Assembly: GCF_016107395.1 (NCBI RefSeq)
Contig: NZ_JAAIKO010000007.1
Location: 1-64,000, forward strand
Length of the DNA stretch: 64,000 bases
Reading direction: 5' to 3'
Source: Streptomyces fildesensis
Lineage (GTDB): Bacteria > Actinomycetota > Actinomycetes > Streptomycetales > Streptomycetaceae
Made by a program: the position numbers and the translations under genes. How positions within the stretch are numbered: position 1 is the stretch's first letter; the number at the start of each line of letters is the position of its first letter. This document shows positions 15,461 through 25,091 of this stretch, in pieces. Under the pieces are notes generated by a model. The model did not search any database and had not been told where the DNA came from. It saw nothing but the letters and a program-made list of their open reading frames with translations.

Positions 15461-15982
15461 ATGAACAATCGCACGATGGACGAGACCTCCCCGTACGACA
15501 GTGCCCTGCCCGACGACCGCGACCGCGACCCGTCAGGGCGGGCCCGCAACGCCCGGCCACGCGACGGACTCGGCCGGCCCCTGCCGTACGGGGCGCCCGG
15601 CGTGGAGCGGCAGCCCGAGGGCGTGCCGCGCTCCCCCGGGCAGTCGCTGGCCGAGGCGCAGCGACTGCTCGACGCGGGGCTGCCGTTCCACGCCCATGAG
15701 GTGCTGGAGGACGCGTGGAAGGCGGCCGACGAGCCGCAGCGGGCGCTGTGGCGCGCCCTGGCACAGCTCGCCGTGGGGCTCACCCACGCGCTGCGGGGCA
15801 ACGCGTCGGGCGCGGCGACCCTGTTGCGCAGGGGCGCTGACGGCATCGAGCCGTACCGGGACGCCGCGCCGTACGGGATCGACATCGCGGGCCTCGTCGG
15901 CTGGGCCCGCGAGCTGGCGGACCGTCCCGGTGCGGCGCAGGGCGCCCCGGCTCCGCGGCTGGTGGTGGAAGAAGGCGTGTAA
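15461..15982 (+). CDS. DUF309 domain protein
   Basis: This 173-residue protein carries DUF309, recognised by the helical signature FHAHEVLEDAWKAA and the following LAQLAVGLTHALRGN. The conserved His-x2-His-Glu pattern suggests a metal or small-ligand site, but no function is established. The first 45 residues are Asp/Arg/Pro-rich and probably disordered. AGGGGA lies upstream of the ATG at 15461. Confidence 0.75.
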   Translation: MNNRTMDETSPYDSALPDDRDRDPSGRARNARPRDGLGRPLPYGAPGVERQPEGVPRSPGQSLAEAQRLLDAGLPFHAHEVLEDAWKAADEPQRALWRALAQLAVGLTHALRGNASGAATLLRRGADGIEPYRDAAPYGIDIAGLVGWARELADRPGAAQGAPAPRLVVEEGV

Positions 15983-16104
15983 CGCGTTTGGACGCCCGGC
16001 CCAAGTACAGATGTAAGACATCGCTCATCTGTTCAAGGAGTCGCCCGTGCAAGCGAAGCATTCGATACCGCCACCTGGCCGCGCTGCCGGCTCTTCTCAG
16101 AACG

Positions 16105-16134
16105 CTCACACAGCGCTCTCACAGGACTCTCACA
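16105..16134 (+). promoter_or_regulatory. CTCACA direct repeats upstream of the secreted protease
   Basis: CTCACA occurs at 16105, 16118 and 16129, the last two spaced 11 bases apart, and 50-80 bases before the start of the protease gene. An 11-base repeat period resembles response-regulator boxes, but the sequence is not a clear PhoP box. Confidence 0.3.
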
Positions 16135-16184
16135 CTGGCTCGGGATGATCAGGTCAACCGGGGCGACGAGAGAGGGCCCGCCGT

Positions 16185-17054
16185 ATGAAAAAGCGTCTGC
16201 AGCCCATGCGCGGAACGGTTCATACCCTGTCCCGTCTGCTGGGCAGGACCGGTGTCCTGGTCGTGGCCTGGCTGACCGTCACGGTCGCGGGGACCGGAGT
16301 GGTCGTCGCGACGGGCGAGTCGCCGTTCGCGGCCTCCGAAGCGGTGAGTGGGCCCGCTGTGTTCGCCGGGCTTCCCGGGGTGTCGAACACCGTGCACGCG
16401 ACGGCGAGCATCAAGCAGGTCGGCGCGCTCTTCGACGGCGGGCTGTCCGGCGGCCATTACTGCACGGCGAGCGTGGTGCAGAGCGCCGGCAAGAACGTCG
16501 TCGTGACCGCGGCGCACTGCCTGTCCGGGGGTACCGGCGACACGGTCTTCGTACCGGGTTACCACGACGGCGAAGCACCGTACGGTGTCTGGCCGCTGGA
16601 GAGCGTGACGCTCGCCCCGGGGTGGACGAGCGGCGCGGACCAGGACCTGGACGTGGCGTTCGCCGAGGTGGCGCCTGTGAACGGCCGTGAGATCCAGGAC
16701 GTGGTCGGCGGCTACACGATCGGCACCAGCGGGAGCGGCGACAACGACGGGACGACGGCCACCACCGTACGGATCACCGGCTACCCGTCCACCGCGGACG
16801 CACCCCTCACCTGCTACAACGACGCCACGGCGTACACCGCCGACCAACTGCGGATCGCCTGCACCGACTACACGGGCGGGACCAGCGGTAGCCCCTGGGT
16901 CACCGGCCTGGACCCGGACACCGGTACCGGGACGGTCATCGGTGTCATCGGCGGCTACGAGGAGGGCGGCGACACTCCGGACGTCTCGTACAGCCCGGCC
17001 TTCGACAGCGTGATCGGTTCCCTCTACGAGCAGGCCGTCGCGGCCTCGCGGTAG
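16185..17054 (+). CDS. Secreted trypsin-like serine peptidase
   Basis: The 289-residue product has an export signal with hydrophobic core at about residues 23-43. The chymotrypsin-fold domain shows His111 in VVTAAHC, Asp156 in DLDVAFAEV and Ser234 in GGTSGSPW. Two Cys pairs (for example HYC with AAHC, LTC with IAC) suggest disulfides. It differs from the protease at 52-1212 in length and in having no long linker. It is monocistronic, with hairpins downstream. Substrate specificity is not visible. Confidence 0.87.
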   Translation: MKKRLQPMRGTVHTLSRLLGRTGVLVVAWLTVTVAGTGVVVATGESPFAASEAVSGPAVFAGLPGVSNTVHATASIKQVGALFDGGLSGGHYCTASVVQSAGKNVVVTAAHCLSGGTGDTVFVPGYHDGEAPYGVWPLESVTLAPGWTSGADQDLDVAFAEVAPVNGREIQDVVGGYTIGTSGSGDNDGTTATTVRITGYPSTADAPLTCYNDATAYTADQLRIACTDYTGGTSGSPWVTGLDPDTGTGTVIGVIGGYEEGGDTPDVSYSPAFDSVIGSLYEQAVAASR

Positions 17055-17189
17055 ATCGGTTCGATGGAAAAGATGCTGCGCGAAATCGAATCACCCCACC
17101 GGCGCCGGAGCGCAGGGTCCGCGCGTGTAGACGTCGGCCCCGGGACCCGGAGTTGGCCGCGGATCCCGGGGCCGACGCTGTCACACCCT

Positions 17190-17252
17190 CACCCGCCCCG
17201 ACGGCGGGTGAAGGGCCCGACCCAGCAGGCGGCGCAACCTGGTGGGTCGGGC
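17190..17252 (+). terminator. Tandem hairpins after the serine peptidase
   Basis: CACCCGCC/GGCGGGTG (17190-17210) is followed by a stronger stem, GCCCGACCCA/TGGGTCGGGC (17215-17224 and 17243-17252). They lie about 140-200 bases past the stop and are likely terminators. Confidence 0.6.
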
Positions 17253-17330
17253 TGGTCGTTGGCCTGGTCCCATCTTCAATGCCCGGTCTTGAGCGGGGCT
17301 CGTGACGGGCTGTAGCACGGCCACGAGCGA

Positions 17331-17374
17331 CGAGGCCCCTGCCGGTGCCCGGGGAAGGGCCGGCGGGGGCCTCG
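17331..17374 (-). terminator. Terminator of the TAP-like peptidase gene
   Basis: CGAGGCCCC and GGGGCCTCG arms (17331-17339 and 17366-17374) lie 18 bases past the stop of the minus-strand gene. A CCGG pair further in extends the stem. Confidence 0.65.
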
Positions 17375-17391
17375 CGTTCGATGGGCCGCTG

Positions 17392-18801
17392 TCAGCCGCG
17401 CAGCAGGAAATCGTAGACCGCCTGGCGTCCGGCGTCGCTGGTGGCCCGGCTCTGCACGGAGTGCGCCGCTCCGGGCACGATCACGACCTGGCCGAGCGGG
17501 GCCATCTTCGCCTCCTGGCGGAGCCATTCCATCGGGGTGGACACGTCCCGGTCGCCGCCGAGCAGCAGCACCGGCACCCGGGGCAGTTTCCGGTGACGGG
17601 GCGGGGCCGCCGGCACGGGTTCGCGCGGCCAGTCCAGGCAGCTGAGGATGAAGCCGTTACGGGTGGCGGTGGCCGCGTCGAAGGGCCAGGTGCGGGCCGG
17701 TGCGAGCTTGCGCTCGACCCTGTCCAGCGCCGCGGCCCGGCCGTCGACCGGAGTGTCGGACGTGCCCCACGGGTAGTGGTAGTCGGCGCACAGCGTGCTG
17801 GCGTGCAGACCCTGGCTGAGTTGCTCGGCCGTGGCCGCCGACCCTTCCCGGGTGCCGTCGATGTACCCCTGCAAGGTCTGCGGCTGGCCGGCCGCCGCCA
17901 GGTGCAGCGCCTCGGGGACGCCCTTGAAGTCGGGGTCGACGAACTCGTAGGTGGTGATCATGTCCAGGACGGCGGGCCCGTTGTGGTAGGTCCGCACCAC
18001 CTGGGCGAGGTCACGGGCCGGGTCGGTGGTGCACGCGGTGGCCGCGCAGGCGGCGCGCAGCACCCGGGCGGTGGCGGTGAGGGTGGTCAGGTCCGGCAGG
18101 TTGTCGCCCTGCTGCGGCACCACCGAGTCCAGCACCAGCCGGTTGACCCGGTCCGGGTGCGCCAGTGCGTACCGTTCGGCGACGAAGGTGCCGTAGGAGA
18201 CGCCGTCCAGGGTGATCCTGCGGGCGCCCAGCGCCTGCCGCAGCAGGTCCAGGTCGCCGACGGTGTCGGCGGTGCTGAAGTAGCGCCGGTCGGGGCCGAT
18301 GGCGGCCGCGCAGTCCTTGACGGCCTGGTGAGTGGGCGGCGTCAGGTCGGAGGATCCCATCTCCTTCTGGAGTTGCGGGCATTGGAGCGCGCCCGCGCCG
18401 GTGCCCCGCTGGTCGATCATGATCATCCGGTACTGGCCGAGTACGGGCGCCATGATGCCCGCGATCCTGGTCATGAGGGGCACGCCCGGCTGCCCCGGTC
18501 CTCCGGCGAGAAAGATCAGATCGCCCTTGGGTGCCCGGGTGTTGCCGGTCATGGCCACGCTGAGCGCCAGGGTGCCATGGGTGCGCCCGGAGTGGTCGAG
18601 CGGGACGGCGAGGGTGGCGCAGGTGAATTTCTCCTGCCCCGGGCACGGCGCCTGCCCGGTGAGGTGACCCGTGCGCTGGGGCGCGGTGGCCGGCGCCCCG
18701 GCGGGAACGGCCGTGGGGGCCGCCCCTGCTGTGAGCGCGCCGGCGGCCGCCAGGGCCACCAGCCCCGTCATCGTCCGTCTGCGGAACCGCACTGCGACCA
18801 T
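17392..18801 (-). CDS. Secreted alpha/beta hydrolase, TAP-like tripeptidyl aminopeptidase family (S33)
   Basis: The 469-residue protein has a signal peptide (TMTGLVALAAAGALTAGAAP) and an alpha/beta-hydrolase domain with a C-terminal TAP-like region. The triad is visible: Ser in LDGVSYGTFVAERYA, Asp in LLLGGDRDVSTPMEW and His in VPGAAHSVQSR. AGGPGQPG forms the oxyanion region and DQRGTGAGALQCP is typical of Streptomyces SlpD/SlpE-like peptidases, which remove short peptides from secreted protein N-termini. The ATG at 18801 is preferred over upstream in-frame starts because it is followed at once by the signal peptide and preceded by GGGGA. Confidence 0.85.
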   Translation of the reverse strand: MVAVRFRRRTMTGLVALAAAGALTAGAAPTAVPAGAPATAPQRTGHLTGQAPCPGQEKFTCATLAVPLDHSGRTHGTLALSVAMTGNTRAPKGDLIFLAGGPGQPGVPLMTRIAGIMAPVLGQYRMIMIDQRGTGAGALQCPQLQKEMGSSDLTPPTHQAVKDCAAAIGPDRRYFSTADTVGDLDLLRQALGARRITLDGVSYGTFVAERYALAHPDRVNRLVLDSVVPQQGDNLPDLTTLTATARVLRAACAATACTTDPARDLAQVVRTYHNGPAVLDMITTYEFVDPDFKGVPEALHLAAAGQPQTLQGYIDGTREGSAATAEQLSQGLHASTLCADYHYPWGTSDTPVDGRAAALDRVERKLAPARTWPFDAATATRNGFILSCLDWPREPVPAAPPRHRKLPRVPVLLLGGDRDVSTPMEWLRQEAKMAPLGQVVIVPGAAHSVQSRATSDAGRQAVYDFLLRG

Positions 18802-18997
18802 GGACCCGTCCCCAATCCCCGTTGTTCCGCCGTTTTGTACGGCTGAACGGGGGCGCGCCGCCCGGACTCCCCCGTCCGTCCGACGGTGCGCCCCCGCACC
18901 GCACAGGCTGCTATGTGCCCCGCCGTACCGCGAGCGTTTGTGCCAGGATTCGATGAGGTTCAAAGGGTGAGCGGGCCGCGGGGCCCCGGGGGAGAGC

Positions 18998-19993
18998 ATG
19001 ATCCGACTGGCAGTGGACTCCACCGGGCTGGCCAGGTCCCGGTTCGCCGTCTCACCGCTGATCGAGGCGGCCGGCACCCTGATGCCGTGGGGAGTGCGGG
19101 GACCGCTGAGCGCGGACCCCTGGGTGTACCGGGCCCGGCGGCTGCTGCGCCGGGAGGACCTGCCGCTGCTGACCGCGCTCGCGGTGGACCGGGCCGGTTA
19201 TCTGCCGGACTTCCTGACTCCGTATCCGAGTGTCCCCTCCCCCGATGTCGCCGACGAGTTGGAGCAGGTGCGCACCACCCCGCCGGAGCGGGTCGTCGCC
19301 GAAATGGAGGCGGTGCGGGTCGGCCGCCCCGCGAACGGGCTGGCGGGACGGGAACTGCCGGACGTGGTGCGCGAGACGCTGGACCGCGGCGGCCGGTATC
19401 TGGCCGAGCGCGCCGCGGACGAGCTGGGCCGCTACTGGGAGAGCGGCTTCGCGGCCCACTGGCCGCAGGCCCGGGCGGTGCTGGAGGCCGAGGTCGACCA
19501 GCGGGCCCTGACCCTGGCCCGCTACGGCGCCGCCCGCCTCTTCGACTCGCTGCATCCGTCGATCCGCTGGGACGGCGGAACCCTCCGCGTCGACAGCCGC
19601 TTCGAGGTGACCCTGCCCGTGCCGATGGTGCTGCTCGTGCCGTCCCTGGTGGCCTACGCGATCGGCGTCTCCATCGACCCGGTCCGGGGGGTGCCGCTCC
19701 GGCCACCGGCGCTGATCTACCCGGCGCGGCCGCCGGCGGCGGACAGGGCGCCGCCCAGCGCGGAACTGGCCCGGCTGCTGGGCCCGACCCGCGCCGATCT
19801 GCTCGCCTCGCTCGACCGGCCGGCGACCACCACGGCGCTGGCCGCCACCCGCTTCCTCAGTCCCGCGACGGTCTCGTACCACCTGGGTGTCCTGCGCAGG
19901 GCAGGGCTGGTCAGCAGCACGCGGTCGGGCCGGGAAGTGCTGTATCTGCGCACTCCGCAGGGCGGGCGGCTGCTGTCCTCCCCGCCGGGGTAG
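18998..19993 (+). CDS. ArsR-like winged-helix transcriptional regulator with long N-terminal domain
   Basis: The 331-residue protein has its DNA-binding domain at the C-terminus: SPATVSYHLGVLRRAGLVSS is an ArsR-type recognition helix and wing start. The N-terminal 250 residues resemble the DUF5937-type region common in Streptomyces regulators, with no transmembrane segments. It is divergent from the TAP-like peptidase gene (196-base gap), which it may control. The start at 18998 follows a GGGGGAGA site. Ligand unknown. Confidence 0.75.
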   Translation: MIRLAVDSTGLARSRFAVSPLIEAAGTLMPWGVRGPLSADPWVYRARRLLRREDLPLLTALAVDRAGYLPDFLTPYPSVPSPDVADELEQVRTTPPERVVAEMEAVRVGRPANGLAGRELPDVVRETLDRGGRYLAERAADELGRYWESGFAAHWPQARAVLEAEVDQRALTLARYGAARLFDSLHPSIRWDGGTLRVDSRFEVTLPVPMVLLVPSLVAYAIGVSIDPVRGVPLRPPALIYPARPPAADRAPPSAELARLLGPTRADLLASLDRPATTTALAATRFLSPATVSYHLGVLRRAGLVSSTRSGREVLYLRTPQGGRLLSSPPG

Positions 19994-19996
19994 CCC

Positions 19997-20848
19997 TCAG
20001 CCCTGCTCGGCCGGTGCGGTCAGCAGGCCCAGCGCGGTCAGGTCGTCGACGGGCTCGTGGACGCTGCAGGAGCCGACGGACGTGAAGGCGGAGCGCACCC
20101 GCGCGACGCCTTCGGCGCCGAGCCGCTCGACGCGGTCACGGACCGTGCCGGCCGTCCGCTCGGCGAGCAGCGCCGCCACCGCGTCGCTGCCGGCCCCGTC
20201 CAGCGCCGCTTCGGTGGCCAGCAGGACGTTGAGGAACCCGTGGTGCTCGAAGCCGGTCGCGGGGTCGGTGTGCCGCAGGGCGTGGTGCAGTCCCGCGGTG
20301 CATTTGAAGGCCAGTCCGCGGCTCGCGCAGGTGATGATCGCCCCGGCCAGTTCCGCCTCGCCGGGGAACGCCGCGGCGGCGGTGCCGCCGGTGCGCAGTT
20401 TGGCGTGGTGCCGGCTCGCCGCGAGGGCGTCGGCCACGTCCGGGCCGAGGGCGCCGCGCGGTACCTCCACATGGGCGGTGACGTCCGCGGGCAGCTCGCG
20501 GTCGAGGACGGCGAGCGCCGCACCGATCGCGGCGCCGTCGGGCAGCGCGATCTCCACGGCCGCGAGACGGGCGCCGGACACCTTCGCGAGCAGGTCCAGC
20601 GCGGGCGGCAGGGCCGGGGTGCCGCCGGGCACGGTCAGGCCGATGCCGATGACGTCGTCGCCGGGGAGCGCCGCGATGGCGGCGGCGAGCTCGCCGAGCC
20701 GGGGGGCCGGGAAGACGAAGGGGCCGACGAGGTCCGCGAACCACGCCGTCCGGTGGCCGAGGTGCGCGGGCAGCGCCCGCGGCAGCGGTACGTCCCCGGG
20801 CGGGAACAGTGCGGCGTCGTCGATCAGTCCGGACCAGGCGGTGTTCAT
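19997..20848 (-). CDS. Conserved hypothetical protein
   Basis: This 283-residue soluble protein has no motif I can name. It begins with a short segment containing FPPGDVPL, has alternating beta/alpha periodicity (for example VIGIGLTVPGG, TAHVEVPRG, LAFKCTAGLHHAL) that suggests a TIM-barrel-like fold, and contains a His-rich stretch. The ATG at 20848 has GAAGG just upstream; the frame is open 24 codons further, through the terminator of the neighbouring gene. It converges with the winged-helix regulator (3-base gap) and lies downstream of the sedolisin on the same strand. Confidence 0.6.
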   Translation of the reverse strand: MNTAWSGLIDDAALFPPGDVPLPRALPAHLGHRTAWFADLVGPFVFPAPRLGELAAAIAALPGDDVIGIGLTVPGGTPALPPALDLLAKVSGARLAAVEIALPDGAAIGAALAVLDRELPADVTAHVEVPRGALGPDVADALAASRHHAKLRTGGTAAAAFPGEAELAGAIITCASRGLAFKCTAGLHHALRHTDPATGFEHHGFLNVLLATEAALDGAGSDAVAALLAERTAGTVRDRVERLGAEGVARVRSAFTSVGSCSVHEPVDDLTALGLLTAPAEQG

Positions 20849-20887
20849 GAAGCGGCCTTCCCTTGGGGTGGCGCTGCCGCCACCCGC

Positions 20888-20920
20888 GTGGAGGGGACCG
20901 GTTCGCCCGGTCCCCTCCAC
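20888..20920 (-). terminator. Terminator of the sedolisin gene
   Basis: Perfect 14-bp arms GTGGAGGGGACCGG and CCGGTCCCCTCCAC are joined by a five-base loop, 28 bases beyond the sedolisin stop. Confidence 0.85.
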
Positions 20921-20948
20921 GGATCTCAGCGGGTCAGCTCACCTTTCG

Positions 20949-23900
20949 TCAATCCTTCAGGAGATTGAAGTTACTGGTGGTGACCGCTCCCTTCTTGATC
21001 TTCACGGTGGTGGTGGTCGGCTGGTAGCCGTCCTTGGCGATGATCAGGGTGAGCGGGTTGTTGCGGACGTCGAGCCACAGGGCGTACGTACCATCCGTGC
21101 CCGTCTTGAGCGTGTAGTGCGTCGCCCAGGTGTTGATCTGGACGGTCGCACCCGCAAGCGGCGTGCCGGCGCCGGTCACCGTACCGGTGATCTTGGCCCA
21201 GGTGGCCGGGGGCTTGACGGTGAACGTGACACCGATCGGGTCCAGCCGGTAGGGGGTGTCACTGGTCAGCGCCAGCGAGGCGTGGAACGTGCCGGGCTGG
21301 GTGACCTCCGGGACCGACGCGTCCAGCGTGACGGTGAACGAGACCGTCGCGCCGGCCGCCACGGTCAGCTTGTCCGTGCTCTCGCTCAGCCAGCTGACGT
21401 CGGCGCTGTCCGACTGGTCGTAGCCGGGCAGCAGCTCAGCCGTCTTGACGGGCGTCTGGCCCGCCAGGCCGCCGATCGCGTAGAAGCCCGGTCCCGCGCC
21501 GCCGCGGTAGACCGACGCGTTGGCGTTGGGCAGTGCGCTCCAGGTGTTGTCGGCCGGGTTGTAGGCCCACGCCTGGTTGGTGATGGCCGCACCGCTGTTG
21601 ATGGCGCCGCCGGCGATCAGCAGCAGGCCGTTGGCGGAGGTGTACGACGTGCCCCACTGGTCGGTGGGCTGGTCGGCGATCGGCGACCAGGCGTTCGTGG
21701 CCGGGTCGTAGACGTAGCCGTGCTTGACGGTGCCCGCGTCGGTGGTCCCGCCGGAGCAGTACAGCTTGCCGCTGATGGCGCCGCACGCCTCCCAGGAGAT
21801 GGCCTCCGGGTAGGCGGCCGCCGCGGACCAGCTGTTGGACGCCGCGTTGTAGACCGACACGTCGGTGGTGCCGCAGGCGGTCGCGGTGCAGCCGCCGACG
21901 ACGTACAGCTTGTCGTTGACGACGGCGCTGCCCGAGCCGGCGTACGGCTTCGGGGTCGCCGCGCCGGTGGACCAGGTGTTGGCCGCGGTGTCGTAGATCT
22001 CCAGCTTGGCGTCCGGAGCGCCGGAGGCTCCCCAGCCGCCCGCGATGTAGAACTTGCCGCCGATGACTCCGTGGGCGGGTGCCTCACGGGTGTCGGCCGC
22101 GGCGGCCTTCTTGGTCCAGGTGCCCGCGGTCGTGTCGTAGGCGTACAGGTCGCTGGTGTCCGCGGCCCCGGTGAAGCCGAAGCCCGAGTAGACGGTGCCG
22201 TTGGCGACGCCCACGGCGTTGTCGCCCGTGGTCACCGGCAGGTCGGCGATCGTCTGCCAGGCGGTGCCGGCCGCACCCTGCGCCGCGGGGGTGACCCGGG
22301 GCGCCTTGTCCGACGTGAGCGCCAGCTTGGACGTGCTGGTCCTCACGAGGTTCAGCGGGGCTCCGCCGGTCTTCGCGATGACGAAGTCACCCGCGGTCTC
22401 GCCGACGTTCAGGGTGGCGGGAGCGGTGCCGGTGTTCTTCACCGTCACCTTCTGGGTGGCGGTGCCGCCCCAGGCGGCCGTCTTGCTGATGGCGCCGGGA
22501 GTGACCTGCAGCCGGCCCGCCTTGAGCGCGAGGTCGGCGCGGACGGTGCCGTCCGGCGGCACGTTCGCGGTGGCACTGGCCTTGGAGTAGCCGGCGGCCG
22601 CTGCCACGAAGGGGTGCTTTCCGGTCAGGTGCGAGAACACCCAGTAGAAGCCGTCACCGAGCGCCGCGTCGTCCGGGGTCGCCGCGGTCGTGGTCTTCTC
22701 CGCGGGGGCGTCGGCGCTGGTCACCGTCGCACCGTTGACACCGGTGTGGGTGTTGGCGTCCGTCACGTTGCCGACCACCAGGCCGCCGGGGACCGGGTCG
22801 TAGGAACGCTGGCCGACGAAGACGTTGTCCAGCTCCCACCAGTAGGCCCAGGTGCCGGAGTAGTGGAAGCGCAGCCGGACGTCGCTCTTGCCCGCGTAGG
22901 CGGTCAGCGGCAGGTCCACGTGCTGGGGGCCGAGGAGCGAGGTGGTCGTCTGGTGCCACAGCGTGGTCCAGGTGGTCCCGCCGTCGGCGCTGACGTCCAC
23001 GTCGGCGGTCGAGTTGGAGTAGCCCTTGTACTCGGTGTCGAAGCCGACCACCGGGGTGGTCTTCCCGGTCAGGTCGAACGACGGGGAGAGCAGCTGGCTG
23101 TCCTGGTGCTTGCCGCTGCCGATGTGGTCGCTGTCGATGATGGCGAAGCCGCCGGTGCCACCGGTCTTGTTGGTGCGCTTGCCGGCGTCGTCGAAGCCCC
23201 AGCCGCCGGTCGTGCCGTCGGCGTTGGTCACGCTCCAGCCCGCGGGCGCGGTGGTGGTGGAGTCGAACGGTTCGGTCGCGCCGTTGAGGTGGACGGCGTA
23301 GCCGGGAGCCTGCGCGGCGATCGCGTCGACCGGGACGGCGACGTTCACGGTCTGGTCGGCGGTGCCGACGGCGACGACCTTGTCGACCGACTGGTAGCCG
23401 GTGTAGGCCGCGGTGACGTGCAGGGTGTAGGAGACACCCTGCGGGAGCGTCAGCTGGTACGCGCCGGTGGCCGGGTCGGTGAACACCGGGCCGCCCGGTA
23501 CTCCGTTCACGGTGATCTTCGCGTAGAGCGGCCAGCCGTGCCCGGATCCGTCGGCGACCTTGCCGGAGACGGTCTGGCGCGGCACGGCGTCCAGGGCGAA
23601 CGACTGGGTGACCGTACCGCCGTCGGCGAGGACGACCGAGGCGACGGTCTTCGTGGCGTAGCCGTAGGCGCTCGCCGAGACGTCGTAGCTGCCCGGCGGG
23701 ATGTCGAGCTTGTAGCCGCCGGCGGCGTCGCTGACGGCGCTGTGGTCACCTGCCTTGACCTGCGCTCCGGCCAGTGGCGCGCCGGTGGCGTGGTCGGTGA
23801 CCGTACCGGAGATCACGCCGTGCGGTCCGCTGCGGAAGGCGTCGAGGCCGTTCGGGGTGCCGAGGCCGGTCGGGCCGTCGTAGCCGGTGCCCGCGGTGCA

Positions 23901-25091
23901 CAGGTAGGCCGGCGTGCAGGTGCCGTTGATGCCCGTGGTCACGTCGTTGAGCGAACCGGGCTTCGCGTACGGGTACGCGTTCGGGTAGGTGCCGGCGCCG
24001 GGGGTGCCGGCCGCGGCGTACACGCCCGCGATGATCGGCGAGGCGGCGCTGGTGCCGCCGTACACCGACCAGCCGGAGGCTCCGTAGGTCTGGTAGACCG
24101 CGACACCGGTCAGCGGGTCGGAGACCGCCGAGACGTCCGCCACCGCGCGCTTGGCGCAGGGCGTGTCCGTCTGGAAGGCCGGCTTGGGCTCGTAGAGCGA
24201 GCACCCGGAACCGGGCCCGCCGTACGAGTTGTGCCAGACCGACTCCGTCCAGCCACGGCCGCTGCCCGCGTCCCTGGCCAGCGCGGTTCCGCCGACGGAG
24301 GTCACGTACTGGGAGGCCGCCGGGTAGCTGACGCCGTAGTCGCTGTCACCCGAGGACGCCACGATGGCCACGCCCGGGTGGTTGTAGTACGGGTCCATCG
24401 CCGTGGTCTCCGACGGGTCCTCGCCGCTGCCGGGCGTGGAGTCGTAGCCCGTGCCGTACGAGTTGGAGACGTACTTGGCGCCGAGTGCGACCGCCTGGTC
24501 CACCGCCGCGCCGAGGTTCTCGAAGCTGGGGTCGTCCGCCTCGACCAGCAGGATGTGGGCGTTGGGGGCGGCCGCCGACACCATGTCGACGTCCAGCGAG
24601 ATCTCACCCGCCCAGCCGGGGTCGGGAGCCGGGTAGTCGGTGCCGCCGCGCTGACTGACCTTCTTGAAGCAGCCGTTGGCGGTGGTGCAGGCCGGGAGTC
24701 CGTACTGCGCCCGGTAGACCGCGAGGTCGGCCTCCGCGGTCGGGTTGTCGTAGGCGTCGACGATGGCCACGGTCTGGCCGGCGCCGCCGTCGGCGGGGAG
24801 CGCGTAGGCGCTCTGCAGGTCCCCGGGGCCGAAGCCGTTCGGGGTCGCCGTGTTGATCCCGACGGTGCCGCGCAGGTCGGTGCGGCGCAGCGCGAAGCAG
24901 CTGAACTGACCGGGCTTGGCCGCGCCGCACTGGGCCGTGACATCGGGCCGGGCGGCGGAGGGGACGGCCGACGCCGTTGCGGCGGCGGGAAGTTGGAGAC
25001 CGAGCAGGGCCACGGTGGCAGAGGCGGCGGCGGCGATGACCGACGCCACGCCTCTGCGTCTTCCGGGCCGCCGCTGTATGGGTATACGCAA
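20949..25091 (-). CDS. Secreted S53 (sedolisin-like) peptidase with carboxypeptidase-regulatory and Kelch modules
   Basis: The 1380-residue exported protein has a signal peptide (about residues 14-42). The S53 catalytic domain shows Glu163 and Asp167 in AGEISLDVDM, Asp249 in SSGDSDYG and Ser348 in YGGTSAASP. It is followed by two CarboxypepD_reg-like beta domains (about 425-580), an immunoglobulin/MAM-like domain (about 600-770), a third regulatory domain, a Kelch beta-propeller (repeats such as YVVGGCTAT and YCSGGTTDAG) and a last CarboxypepD_reg domain. Classical sedolisins carry a pro-domain of about 180 residues; here almost none separates signal and catalytic domain. The start is TTG (25091) with AGGAG eight bases upstream. 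Confidence 0.85.
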   Translation of the reverse strand: MRIPIQRRPGRRRGVASVIAAAASATVALLGLQLPAAATASAVPSAARPDVTAQCGAAKPGQFSCFALRRTDLRGTVGINTATPNGFGPGDLQSAYALPADGGAGQTVAIVDAYDNPTAEADLAVYRAQYGLPACTTANGCFKKVSQRGGTDYPAPDPGWAGEISLDVDMVSAAAPNAHILLVEADDPSFENLGAAVDQAVALGAKYVSNSYGTGYDSTPGSGEDPSETTAMDPYYNHPGVAIVASSGDSDYGVSYPAASQYVTSVGGTALARDAGSGRGWTESVWHNSYGGPGSGCSLYEPKPAFQTDTPCAKRAVADVSAVSDPLTGVAVYQTYGASGWSVYGGTSAASPIIAGVYAAAGTPGAGTYPNAYPYAKPGSLNDVTTGINGTCTPAYLCTAGTGYDGPTGLGTPNGLDAFRSGPHGVISGTVTDHATGAPLAGAQVKAGDHSAVSDAAGGYKLDIPPGSYDVSASAYGYATKTVASVVLADGGTVTQSFALDAVPRQTVSGKVADGSGHGWPLYAKITVNGVPGGPVFTDPATGAYQLTLPQGVSYTLHVTAAYTGYQSVDKVVAVGTADQTVNVAVPVDAIAAQAPGYAVHLNGATEPFDSTTTAPAGWSVTNADGTTGGWGFDDAGKRTNKTGGTGGFAIIDSDHIGSGKHQDSQLLSPSFDLTGKTTPVVGFDTEYKGYSNSTADVDVSADGGTTWTTLWHQTTTSLLGPQHVDLPLTAYAGKSDVRLRFHYSGTWAYWWELDNVFVGQRSYDPVPGGLVVGNVTDANTHTGVNGATVTSADAPAEKTTTAATPDDAALGDGFYWVFSHLTGKHPFVAAAAGYSKASATANVPPDGTVRADLALKAGRLQVTPGAISKTAAWGGTATQKVTVKNTGTAPATLNVGETAGDFVIAKTGGAPLNLVRTSTSKLALTSDKAPRVTPAAQGAAGTAWQTIADLPVTTGDNAVGVANGTVYSGFGFTGAADTSDLYAYDTTAGTWTKKAAAADTREAPAHGVIGGKFYIAGGWGASGAPDAKLEIYDTAANTWSTGAATPKPYAGSGSAVVNDKLYVVGGCTATACGTTDVSVYNAASNSWSAAAAYPEAISWEACGAISGKLYCSGGTTDAGTVKHGYVYDPATNAWSPIADQPTDQWGTSYTSANGLLLIAGGAINSGAAITNQAWAYNPADNTWSALPNANASVYRGGAGPGFYAIGGLAGQTPVKTAELLPGYDQSDSADVSWLSESTDKLTVAAGATVSFTVTLDASVPEVTQPGTFHASLALTSDTPYRLDPIGVTFTVKPPATWAKITGTVTGAGTPLAGATVQINTWATHYTLKTGTDGTYALWLDVRNNPLTLIIAKDGYQPTTTTVKIKKGAVTTSNFNLLKD

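Noticed and set aside
17064..17315. 83-codon frame downstream of the trypsin-like gene
   Set aside because: It runs through two terminator hairpins and lacks any family features.
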